Assembly: GCA_015680685.1 (NCBI GenBank)
Contig: MNCI01011140.1
Coordinates: forward strand, 555,801-613,487
Source of the DNA: Gnetum montanum
Lineage: Eukaryota > Streptophyta > Gnetopsida > Gnetales > Gnetaceae
Length of the DNA stretch: 57,687 nt
Reading direction: 5' to 3'
Below, piece by piece: positions 33,392 through 43,889 of the stretch. Position numbers and translations under genes: made by a program. Positions within the stretch are counted from its first letter, which is position 1; the number at the start of each line of letters is the position of its first letter. Below the pieces are notes generated by a model that saw nothing but the letters and a program-made list of their open reading frames with translations, had not been told where the DNA came from and did no database searches.

Positions 33392-33654
33392 NNNNNNNNN
33401 NNNNNNNNNNNNNNNNNNNNNNNNNNNNNNNNNNNNNNNNNNNNNNNNNNNNNNNNNNNNNNNNNNNNNNNNNNNNNNNNNNNNNNNNNNNNNNNNNNNN
33501 NNNNNNNNNNNNNNNNNNNNNNNNNNNNNNNNNNNNNNNNNNNNNNNNNNNNNNNNNNNNNNNNNNNNNNNNNNNNNNNNNNNNNNNNNNNNNNNNNNNN
33601 NNNNNNNNNNNNNNNNNNNNNNNNNNNNNNNNNNNNNNNNNNNNNNNNNNNNNN
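33392..33654. other. Assembly gap (263 N)
   Basis: Undetermined bases lie inside the GC-rich block. Any open frame drawn across it is meaningless. Confidence 0.95.
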
Positions 33655-33786
33655 TCAAGACACCCCATCGCTCCCAATCACCAACCCCCACCCACCAACC
33701 ACAACCACCCGAACCGGAACCACTACTCCCCCCACTAGGGGAGTGGGTCAACGTTGTTCGGAGGAGTACTCTATGTTATTATTAGG

Positions 33787-33843
33787 CTTAAAAAAGGCAT
33801 CCCCAAAACTATGAGAACTTAAAAAAGGCATCCCCAAAACTAT
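33787..33843. repeat. 31-bp tandem duplication
   Basis: cttaaaaaaggcatcccc with the following aaaactat occurs at 33787-33812 and again at 33818-33843. It sits exactly at the right edge of the GC-rich block. The remaining 145 bases up to 33988 are AT-rich and featureless. Confidence 0.85.
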
Positions 33844-33988
33844 TAGGATTTTTCTTAGACTCTCTCTTCTATGTTATTAATATAATGTACTCTAAATTTT
33901 TTTTTAATTATTATTTATTTTTCTTGAACTCAACAGATTTCCTCCAAATAATTTTAAGTATTAACATCCTAATTAATGAGGTATGATG

Positions 33989-35108
33989 TGTTGACCTTTT
34001 GGTATGTCAAAACCTTAAGAAAAATGGAGAATATGAACATGTGTTTGTAATCTAGCAGGGTCATAAATGAGCAAGGACTTCAAAACAAGACTTGAGTTTG
34101 TAAATGAGATCTATGTAGAGATGTTGTTATGAAGACTACATAGGCAAAATGAGAGCATGGACAAGTACAAAGACTAATAGCTAAATGACTATGCTCTAGG
34201 GATTGAGAGAAAGCTAAATCAACAAGAGAAAGCCTTAATAACTGGAGCTCAAAAGTTTAGAAGATGTCTCCAAGGAACAAAAGACATCTTGGTTGAAATG
34301 AAGTCAATCATAGGAAGATGTCTCCCAAAAATAAGAGACACCTCCTTTGGAAAGAAAGCATTTCCCTGAAGACATCCCATTCTAAAAGGATACGTCTTTC
34401 TAGAGTTGAAGCTAAATACAAAAAGACATCCCAATATTAAAGAAGACATCTACATTAGCCATTGAATAGTCATTGCATGAATTCTGAGGTGTTTTCAAAA
34501 ACTTTAAGGCTATAAGTAGACTCCAAACTTTTGGGAATTATGCAATCATTGTCAAGATTAAAGCTATCATTGTTATATCTATCCTCTTATACTCTTGTCC
34601 TACATCATCACATCATTTTCTTGGTTTTATGTTACTTGTATGTTGAATTGAGCCTCAATGGTAAGGTCTTGTAATTTTAGTTACATTCTTTTCTTGCTTT
34701 TTACATTCTTTCTTGTTGCCCTACAGGGTTGATGTGCTTCTTGTAGGAAGGAATCTGTATTAAGCTTGTCAAGATCCTATGGGATTAAGTGGTTTTGCAG
34801 CATCAAAACACTCTGGAGTGGAGCTCAATTTTGTAAATGTTAGGGGATCCTTGAAACCACATTCTGAACTTGTTAGGACCTTGCAAGGTTGTGGTTTCAC
34901 AGCAACGAAGCACACCAGAGTAAAGCTTAGAGCTTGTATAGGGTGTGATGCCCTTCAAACCATATTTTAAGCTTGTTAGGGCCTTGAGAAATTTAAATAT
35001 TTTATAGTGATGAAATTCTCTATAGTAAAGCTCAAATCTTGTAAAGGTTGTGATGTCCTTAAATCACATTTTGAAAGAAACAAAATTCAAAGGTGTGTAA
35101 GGAATTTA
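33989..35108 (+). repeat. E1 5' LTR, left part (split by E2)
   Basis: It begins TGTTGACCTTTTGGTATG, the reverse complement of the outer end of the E2 LTRs, and runs to ggaattta. The final 126 bases of this LTR continue at 49072. A TATA-like ctataagtag lies at about 34510. Between about 34255 and 34455 it carries several copies of agatgtct or agacatct. Confidence 0.85.
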
Positions 35109-36222
35109 TGAGGATAGAGAACTTAGAAGGGGGATGAATATGTTCACCAAAAACAAAATTAAGCAACCAAAAAAACAACAACCAAATTTAATGTGGTTTC
35201 TCAACTTGGTTAGTCCACATTCAAAGAGTAGATTTCTTGCACACCTTTGGACTTTATTTCTCTAAAATGTGGTGTGAAGGTTACCACACCCTATACAAGC
35301 TCTAAGCTCTACTCCAGAGTGTTTCGTTCCTATGAAACTGCTTAATCCCACAAGGTTCCAACAAGCTACGAATGTGGTTTTAAGGATCCCACAACCTTTA
35401 CAAATTGAACTCCACTTCAAAGTGTTTTGACATTACAAAAACACTTAATCCTACAAGATCTTAACAAGCTCAATTATGATGCCTTCTTATAAGAAGCACA
35501 TCAACCATAGCATGGAAATAAGAGAAAAACAAAAACACAAGAGTTAAACTCAAATTTATAGATCCTTGTACTTTGATACACAATTCAACAATTAAGCAAA
35601 TGATTTGATAAATGAAGTACATAAGTATAATATACAATGATTTCTTTGACAATGATAATTCTTTCAAAATTCTTGCACAGTACCCAAGAGAATGAAGTCT
35701 TCTTATAGTATCAGAGTTTTCAAAATTATCGTAAAATTCATGCAAAAACTATCTAATAGATAGTGTAGATGTTTCCTTTGAGATTGGGACATCTCTCCAA
35801 AACTAACTTTAATTCTAGGAAGGCATCTCTTCTAAAATTGGTACGTCTCTATGGAGACATCTTCTCTGAAAAAGAGATGTTTCCTATTTTTGGAAGACGT
35901 CTTCTCTAAATCCATTCCACCTTGGCCAAGACATCTTCTACTTCTTGGAGATGTCTTTTCATTTTTTGAAATTTGATTTCTGAGGCCTCCTCTTACTAAT
36001 TTAGCCTCTTTCCAATCCCTAGAGCATCTTCATCTGATGTGTAGCCTTCATCTTTATCCATGCTTGTCCATTGCTCCCTTGAGTCCATTTGCTCTCCAAT
36101 TTGACATCTCTTTGTAGATCTCTCTTCTTGAGTTCTCATTCATGCCCTACAAAATCATCATAGTCCACAAAATTCTATGTTCCAAATTTTTCTTAAGATT
36201 TTAACATACAAAAAGGTCAACA
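35109..36222 (-). repeat. E2 left LTR (3' LTR in element sense)
   Basis: It runs from tgaggatagagaac to aaaaggtcaaca and aligns with 48006-49071 throughout. A perfect 12-bp palindrome, GAAGACGTCTTC, survives at 35893-35904 among decayed relatives (agacatct, agatgtct). A TATA-like sequence lies near 35700 on the minus strand. Confidence 0.9.
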
Positions 36223-36896
36223 ATCTCCCCCTTTTTGGTGATGTCCAAAACTTAGGAAAATGGATGAGTCGATAAACCAATAATCAATAAAAATATTCCA
36301 ATGGCAACCAAGGTTAGAACTAGGATAATGACTCTAAATTTCAAGGCATAGGGTAGAGATCGAATCAAAATGAAAATGAAACTTGTCTTCATAAAATTCA
36401 CAAATATATAATAAGCATCATCTATCCATATCACAAAATATTCATACAACTATCCACAAACTGTCCATATAATATAGCTACTGAAATGTCCTCGACACAT
36501 AAAAAATCTACATATTTGAAAACACATATTTGTACATCATCAAACTATTCATATATATCAAAAACACTCTCCCACCCTTTTTGACATCACCAAAAAGGAG
36601 AGATGATCCAAGAAGTCTATTCACTAATCTCTATAGCATCATTGAAGTCCTTATCATTTGAAGAAGCTACAACTTTAGAAGATCTATATGTCTCCTCCTC
36701 ATCATCATCACTGTTGGTACTAGTGATGGAGACATGCTACTCAATATCATCATCTAAACATGGGATCTAGATAGGGGCCCTCTATGGTTAAAGCTTCACT
36801 CAACAATGAGATGAAGCTAGTGGCTTTGGCTAAGCTGGAGCCTACTGAGAAGATGAGGAAGCTCCTTTCCTCTGATAGGTGATGTCAATGCTAGGC
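36223..36896 (-). pseudogene. E2 internal 3' end with C-terminal part of the second E2 frame
   Basis: The polypurine tract (atctccccctttttgg on the plus strand) lies at 36223-36238. From about 36896 down to 36600, minus-strand translation gives serine-rich, acidic text such as TSTNSDDDEEETYRSSK, which would be the tail of the frame starting near 46690, from which E3 now separates it. The rest is non-coding. Confidence 0.5.
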
Positions 36897-37306
36897 CTCA
36901 ATGGAACACCACAACATTTTGGGTCTTGGCATCATGACTACAAATTTGGCTAAGTGTCAAAATGATGACACTTTGCCTAAACTTTTCCAAAGTGTTGGGT
37001 GTAGTCAGCTCCAACTAGTAGATTTGCAAAATTTTCCTAAGTGTCAGAATGATGACACTTTCTACAAATGTCATGCTATGTAGTGTAGTGCAACATAGCA
37101 CCATGTCATGCCATGTAGCATAGCACAGTAGTGAGCATAGCATAGCATAGTTTTCAAGCTATGCAACATAGCACAACATAGCCATCTTGACATCACAAGC
37201 ATCCCGTGCCCCGCACATAACATGGGACGAGAATAGTAGATAGCGTGGTCCCACCCACCACACTACCACGTGGCATGTAATCGACATTTTGGACTAACCC
37301 TAGCCC

Positions 37307-37314
37307 TATAAATA
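37307..37314 (+). promoter_or_regulatory. TATA box of E3 5' LTR
   Basis: tataaata stands in ccctagccctataaatac, a context conserved in the other LTR at 44330-44337. It marks the likely promoter and the U3/R transition. Confidence 0.7.
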
Positions 37315-37337
37315 CTCTTAGAACCCCAATGTTTCAA

Positions 37338-37695
37338 CAGTTGGCATTCCTTAACTATTGGTATTCCCCAGTAGTTAGCATTCCTTAACTATTGGCATTC
37401 CCTAAAAGTTAGCATTCCTTCACTATTGGCATTCCCCAATAGTTAGCATTCCTTGACTATTGGAATTCCCTAGCAGTTTGCATTCCTTAACTGTTGGCAT
37501 TTCCCTGCAGTTAGCATTCCTTGACTATTGGAATTCCCTAGCAGTTTGCATTCCTTAACTGTTGGCATTTCCCTGCAGTTAGCATTCCTTGACTATTGGC
37601 ATTCCCCAGAAATTAGCATTCTTTGACCATTGGCATTCCCCAGTAGTTAGCATTCCTTGACCATTGGCATTCCTAAGTGGTTGGCATTCCTTGGA
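37338..37695 (+). repeat. 34-bp tandem array in E3 5' LTR
   Basis: About 10.5 units follow the pattern cagttagcattccttgac then tattggcattccccag. Units 4-5 and 6-7 are an exact 68-bp tandem duplication. The other LTR has about 8.5 units (44356-44652), so this copy gained two after insertion or before fixation. Confidence 0.9.
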
Positions 37696-38261
37696 TGTGA
37701 GCCTTTTTAAGCACTTGGCATTTGGCATTTTGGGAAGTGAGGCAAGAAGATTGATGAGTAGAAGGGTGATGAGCGACGAATCTCAACATTGGAGTCTCCC
37801 AAATCTCTCTCCCACTCCAATGTACTAGCTCTCAATTCAGCAAGCATCAGCTTATTTGTGCCTACCCACACCATGTTTGCAGCATCCCAGGAGTTGTAAC
37901 CATATAGTTCCATTGCTCAGTTATGCTTGTCCTTACCCAAACTCTCATTCTATTTTACTATAGTGTATATGTTGCATCTTCATATATTCTTTTATGTTTA
38001 TTGTCCAGGTTACATACTTTGATACGTTTTTACTATTGCAAGTGCTACGTTCTCTTTCATTCCAACCTCCTCACGTTACATTCTAAAATTACTATTTGCA
38101 AATAGTTATTGGACACTATGTAAGTCCCTATCTGATCAACTAGATTGTTCAGGGCACCCCATTTCTATTTTCTCTAGCATGGCCCTCACACAGATTCAAG
38201 GTTAGGTTGTGCACTTGATAACCTCTCAGTGTTCTAGCCATCGACATTTTTGGATGCTACA

Positions 38262-38960
38262 GTTTTTGGCCCTAGAAGGAGGGCCTGAACCATTTCTGTC
38301 TACATTTTTTATGAGCACTTAGTCAAAAATCTAGATGTTCTAGAGAGCATAACAAGTTCTCAGATCATAGCAAGCTCCAACATAGTGAGCTTGACAAGCT
38401 ATAGCGTAGCAAGCTTCAGCATAGCGAGTGTAGCACTAGAATTGGCCATTTTAAATAATTTTCACACTTAGCATTTTTTCTGCATTTTCATACTTAGCAT
38501 TTTTTCTGCATTTTTACACTTTGCCATTTTCTTGCTACTGGAAAATTTAGTCATTTTTTTTTAGTTTTCAGAGCTAGCCATTTTCTGCAAATAGCAACTT
38601 TCACAACCCAATCTGTGAATATGAATCCAGATCAACCTTTCACATAGATGTCTAACATGTTTGATACCACAATCCAGCCAAAGCGAGCCATACTAAGCCA
38701 CGAATAATACAATTTTGTTTGTGGAAAAATCCAAGCAAGGCTACCAATGGATTACCTTGATTTGGAAGCAAAACAAGACTACGAATGAGTCCACTGGAAT
38801 GGACAGGAACAAGATGAGTTCGAGGCCCACTCCAAGCATGAGAGCCCCCTCCACATCTTCTTCCAATGACCACTCCCTAGTATAGCCCCTCCTCAATTTT
38901 GTCCACCCATTCTCTCCAAGATGGTGACCATGCCAATTCAGCCTTCCTCGTAAGTAACTA
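38262..38960 (+). other. E3 5' leader with priming site
   Basis: The priming site is TGGCCCTAGAAGGAGGGCC at 38267-38285. The leader also has a run of agcatagcgagc-type words (38350-38430) and a short duplication of cttagcattttttctgc (about 38466 and 38493). No coding frame can be followed before about 38960. Confidence 0.6.
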
Positions 38961-41062
38961 ATGCATTTGTCCAACTCTATGCTCATGCAAAGCCACCTCC
39001 TAGCCCCAAACAACTCAGGTATCCTACATTCCACCTGTCTCATTGGCATCAGTAGTGTCTATTCGACCCACTCATGTGTGGCCTACTTTAATCACAACAC
39101 CCATCGCTCAGCCAACACATCAACAACCATCCACTATGATGTTAAACTGGTAACACCCATCCACTATGACATTAAACTGGCAACACCCGTCGACTATGAT
39201 GTTATACTGGCAACAACCATCTACTATGATGTTAAACTAGAAAATTGCACAACCAACAATTCAACCCTATGCTATCCAACCAACACAAGCTTAGCCAATG
39301 CAACTAGCTAGCACATCCCCAAGCTTGGATCAAGCATTCCAGCTAATCCAAAGCTTGACAGAGGAGATCAACCAACTCAAGGCTACCTCCTCTAACAACA
39401 TCAAGGTGGTGGACTTCTATGGAGATGATCTCATAAATCCTATGGTACCACCCCCTAACTCTTCCAACTAGGATCCATCTACCTTAATTTACCAAGTACA
39501 ATGATGAAGGGGACCCCAATGCACACTTGGTTACATTTCGATATGAGTGCCTACTCCTTCAAGCTTGGCCACATGCCATCATGCATGTGTTCCCCATGTC
39601 ACTCACTAGCAAGGCCTTAGACTGGTATCGCATGCTACCCAAGGCCTCAATCTCCTCTTTGGAGGATCTCATAAGCTAGTTTGTGACATGCTTCAGGTAC
39701 AACCTAAAGCCTGAAGCAACCCTCGACTAGCTCATGCAAGTTAAGCAGGGGCCTCTAGAGCCCATGCCAAAATTCCTCCAACGTTGGAATGCTGCATTGA
39801 GTGAAATGCATGAACCCCTAGCAAAGGCACATCTACTAGCCATCTTCAAAGGTGCAGTAAATGACTTCATTAAGTCCAAAATATATTATATAGCTTCAAA
39901 CTCTCTTAGCCAAGCCTTTGCCCAAGCAAAAAGCATATAGGAAGTAGCGCAAGCTAGTAATGACCCAACTTATGTGGCCTACAAAAAACCAACATGCTCG
40001 CAAGAAAAACACAATAGTAGCAACAGTGGCCGCAAGTACAAAAGCAACCAACCAAGGCCCGATAGCTAAATAGCCCAAGGCCCCAACCAACAATACTACC
40101 AACTCTAGCACCAACTCACGTACATCGGTAGGGGCCACCCCAAGGTCAAACTTTTAGTGCAAGGACTACTCAAAGTATACACCACTACCAATGGAACCCT
40201 TTGAACTACTAGAGCAACTCTTGAAAGCTAGGAAAATCTAACACAAACATGTATTAGTGATTACGCGTCAAAAACATGATAGGTACTATGAACTACTAAG
40301 GAGCCCCACATTAGCAGTACCAAATGAGCCCCCCATCCCACAACATTTTAAATTGGACCAATACTATCACTACAATCAATTGGTTGGTCACAGTACTGAC
40401 AACTGTCATGCTTTGTAGGAAGACTTGTAGAGAATGATAGAACAGGGCCAACTGGTGCTCGACACAGTGAATCAATCCAACACAAATGATGCCTCCTATG
40501 TCATAAATTCCATTAGTATAGGTGACAAGCCCAAACCTACGCAACAACCTTTTGTGATCCATGTGCCTCCCAGAAAGGCAAGGATCCCCTTGGCCTCCAT
40601 AAACAAGAGGCCTCCCTTTGTTTTCAAAGTGCTACCTCTGGCACCCGTAACATCCTTTGTGGTCAAATTTGCACAGCAATCATCCACTAAGATGTTAAAC
40701 TAGCATGACATAGCAACAACAACCGCTAAGCAACCTTTCGTCATCAAGGTGCCACAACAAGTTGGTCACACAACAGCTTCTACAACAACTCCTAAACTAC
40801 CCTTTATCATAAGGGTCCCACAACGTGATGGCCCCTCACCTACCCAAAGCCCAATAGTGGGAAATGTCTCAATCTCTCCTCCCTTGAGGGTCAACCCCAC
40901 TAGCAACCTGGGTAGGCCCACCAAATGGCAATGCAAGAGCATGAATGAATGCCTCACGACCCCCATGGTTGAAGCAAAGTCTATGACCAACAAGCAACAA
41001 CCAACCACTGGGGCCTCTACCCCCAAGCAAGCCAAGAAAACTAAGCCCAAGTCCCCTCCCTA
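38961..41062 (+). pseudogene. E3 Gag, decayed
   Basis: The gag frame includes a repeat-rich N-terminus (39121-39240, repeats reading PSTMTLNWQH), SLDQAFQLIQSLTEEINQLK (39320-39380) and the gag core: NAHLVTFRYECLLLQAWPHA (39515-39575), SLTSKALDWYRMLPKASIS (39598-39655), RYNLKPEATLD, QGPLEPMPKFLQRWNAALSE (39744-39800) and AKAHLLAIFKGAVNDFIKS. A zinc-binding patch YYHYNQLVGHSTDNCHAL lies at 40365-40419. A proline-rich linker (to 41062) precedes the protease. Stops are mostly TAG at ex-CAG. Gag builds the particle; the frame aligns with E4 gag along its length. Confidence 0.75.
39121..39240 (+). repeat. Four 30-bp tandem repeats in E3 gag
   Basis: Four consecutive units of exactly 30 bp follow ccatccactatgatgttaaa. 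Because 30 is a multiple of three, the repeat extends the protein by ten residues per unit. The same word, actatgacattaaactggc, reappears outside the gene at 42.43-42.72 kb. Confidence 0.9.
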
Positions 41063-41084
41063 AGAGATATGTCTCTCAAGCCAC

Positions 41085-42101
41085 ATGGAGGAAATCAAGG
41101 AAAACACAATATCCAATGATAAGTACTTTGTAGCTACACTAACCCAGGTGAAACAAACACTCAAGCAAAAGAACACAACGTTGAGCTTGTACGACCTAGT
41201 CATGACCTCATCTACTCACTGCCAAGCCTTGGCCCAACTATTTCCCTTCATTCCTATTACGAAGGACATCCCTACATATGAGGCATCCATCTGTGTAATG
41301 ATGTTACCCCCTACACCACAAGAATTGGGTTCAACAACCCTAGCCTTTTACGATGATGTAGTCAAAGTCAACCTCGAACGAGGGGTGGTCACTATAGCTC
41401 CACTACCCATTAGCATTTGTGTTGGGTATTGCACAATCCACAGAATGCATGTCGATGATGGTGCAGCAAAAAATATAGTCCTATACTCCGTCATTGACAA
41501 AATAGGCCTAACAAATGAAATTAGGCCAACCAAAATTACATGTCTAAAATCCTTCAATGGATCATGCATCACTGTCAAAGGTATAATCAATGTAGCCTTT
41601 GTGGCAAGAGAGTAATTCCCCACCAATGCAAATTTCACTGTCATAGAGGAGATGCTAAGTTTCAATCTAATTCTAGGAGGGCCTTGGCTAGCACAACTAC
41701 TCACCATCTCCTCTCCCATCCACCAAGAAATCCACCTTCCATACGAGGGTGGTTAAGTTATCATCCATGGTGATAATGCCTCCTCTTCGACTATCCATGA
41801 CATAGACATGGTGCAAGTTTTGAAAGAGGAGTTTCTTAGTGGTACACCTATGACAACCAATGCAACACCTAAGGCTAACATATATGAATGAGTGGTTGAA
41901 GCCAATAGCCTCCTAGAGGACCCTAAACCTTACACACCCCCTAATGTACACCTGATTAGGAAGCAACTACATGACCAAGACTTTTCCTTGGCCAAAAATG
42001 TGCTAGGTGCTTTCCTACCCTTTGCCTCTACTTGCAATGCATTTTTGACTTTCGTTTACATTGCACTAGCCTATGCGTTTATATTTTTCCCTCTCACTTA
42101 G
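41085..42101 (+). pseudogene. E3 aspartic protease, decayed
   Basis: An open frame from 41085 starts MEEIKENTISNDKYFVATL and contains NTTLSLYDLVMTSSTH (shared with E4), then RMHVDDGAAKNIVLYSVIDK with an Asp-Asp-Gly active site at 41451-41465, and ITCLKSFNGSCITVKGIINV. After a frameshift near 41610 comes FNLILGGPWLAQL (about 41665), the conserved retropepsin C-terminal motif, then IHGDNAS. Fragments of the tail run to 42101. No RT follows. Confidence 0.75.
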
Positions 42102-43876
42102 ATCATAAATTTTTCTTTGTTTATGCATTTATACTTTGTTTACGCATGCATCAACTTAGTTTACACATTGCATTTGAAAAACATCAAAAAAAACATAAAA
42201 CTACAAAAAACACATGGCCTAAAAAGGCCTTAAACTAGCCTATGACTCGAAATGGCCTAAACCTATCACTTTTGCATTGGTTTTCTTTCATTTTTTCATT
42301 TCAACTCTATTTACAACAATTGCCACTTTATGTTGTTTTCCTAGTCGATTTTTCTAGGATCTTGTAGGCATGCACACAACATGACTACACATGTAGCATC
42401 ACACCTTACACAAGCAAGGTAAGCACAGATAGTCTGCTATGACTATAAATTAGCATAGACAGTCCGCTATGACTATAAACTAGCACAAATTGTCCTTGGG
42501 TCATGACATTAAACTGGCACAATAGCTCGTCCTTGGGTCGTCACGTTAAACTGGCACAATAGCTCATCCTTGGGTCATGATGTTAAACTGGAACAACATC
42601 CACTATCCGCTACGACATTAAACTAGCATCCAATAGTCTACTAGGACTATAAACTAGCACATCATGGTCTACCAAGACCTTAAACTATGTTCACAATCTA
42701 CCAGGACTTTAAACTAGCATGTTGTTGATCTTTTGGAGCACTTGCCATTAGTTCAACCTTGGGAGCACTCATAGCATCATTGCCTCCCACCATTCTAGTG
42801 ATCTTTTGGAGCACTTTCCATTAGTATAGCCTTCAAAGGACTCACAGCATCATCACCCTCGCACTTTCACTAGCATCTTGAGCACTTGCAATTGGCATAG
42901 CATTTGACACATTTGCAGCATCTTCACATCTAGCACATATGGCATCTTCACATCTAACATTTGCACTTGCATTTCATGTTTTGTGGTTTTCTTATCTTCT
43001 CGAAGTTGTGTTTGTAGGAAAAAGCCTCAGAGGTGGTCATGTAGAGATGCATCTCATTACAACAACAAGTCACCACATTGCTCTAATGTGCATGATTGGA
43101 CTAGTTAAGCCACTCAAGAGTGCACCTCCCCCCTCATCCTTATTACAACCTATGCACATTCACTTTGTTATCCTAATATCCTCTCATCTCCCACATACTC
43201 ATGATTATACATACCTCAGATGCATACACACTATGATGCACATGACATTCACTTCACATCAACTATAGAACCCATTGTCGATGTAACACAACTCATCCTG
43301 TGGGGCACCTCTATTGTGTGGTCAAAGCCTAAGAAGATGTAACACAAATCATCCTTAGGAGGAAACATCTATCCTATAGATGCAATGTGATGCATCAAAA
43401 CAAATCCCATCTTCTCGTTGGCCAACTTGCAACTAACATTCAGTAGTAAGCCGAACCCAAAGAAGGTTCACCTCACAAAAACAATTGGGGAAAAGCACAT
43501 CCCCAAGCAAATTAACAACTCTACAACTTCACTAATAGCCTAGCCTTAGATTGAATCTAATGCTTTAATAAGCACTCTGACCAGAGGTTCACATTTCAGA
43601 GGTGAACCACTTCATGCCATGGTCATTGTCAACCATGCTGAATCTGCATCTTACATCATGATCCACTATTTTCATTTCATTCCCACAGTTCAAATTTCAT
43701 CTCTCTAGCATTGCCTATACCCCTTATCCCCTAGCATAACCTTATTTTCATAACACTCTTGAGCATGGAAAAATGACATCTAATCTTATGCCGACAAGTA
43801 ACATTGGTGACATGTCTGCTATGGTGTTTTGTAATTCTTTGTCGATGTCTCTCGGGCCACTCCTCCATACATCAAC
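42102..43876 (+). repeat. E3 3' internal region, tandem-repeat rich, no pol
   Basis: At 42425-42720 six to eight degenerate units recur, with the words gctatgactataaactagca and ttgggtcatgacattaaactgg. At about 42726-42960 longer units start gatcttttggagcacttgcc, with a period near 73 bp. The remainder (43.0-43.87 kb) has no coding motif. The pol genes expected here are absent and not merely decayed, since neighbouring gag and protease of the same age are still readable. Confidence 0.65.
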
Positions 43877-43889
43877 AAAGAGGGGCCAT

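Larger units (their letters stand above)
32288..33780 (+). mobile_element. GC-rich block with LINE ORF1-like content
   Basis: Base composition jumps from about one-third GC to roughly 60 percent at 32288 and falls back near 33780. CpG is abundant here and rare on both sides. The plus strand encodes a domain resembling the plant LINE ORF1 domain DUF4283 and a zinc-knuckle remnant. No endonuclease or RT frame, poly-A tail or target duplication is visible, so at most a 5' part of a LINE is present. A 263-base gap lies inside. Confidence 0.55.
36902..38261 (+). repeat. E3 5' LTR
   Basis: It begins TGGAACACCACAAC and ends GATGCTACA. The left part carries two inverted-repeat boxes (36952-36973 and 37039-37060), then a region rich in catagc words (37070-37190), a TATA box tataaata (37307-37314) and a 34-bp tandem array (37338-37695) directly downstream of the TATA box, so the array would be transcribed. 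Confidence 0.9.

Noticed and set aside
33219-33814. Long frames across the 263-base gap
   Set aside because: They consist mainly of undetermined bases and have no meaning.
37338-37695. CRISPR-like regular repeats
   Set aside because: Units are contiguous with no unique spacers, lie in an LTR and vary between the two LTRs; the DNA is from a plant.
40766-41050. Minus-strand open frame opposite the E3 gag linker
   Set aside because: It is antisense to a proline-rich linker homologous to E4, with no motif of its own.
41348-41719. 123-codon minus-strand frame over the E3 protease
   Set aside because: The plus strand encodes the protease with its active site; this is a shadow.
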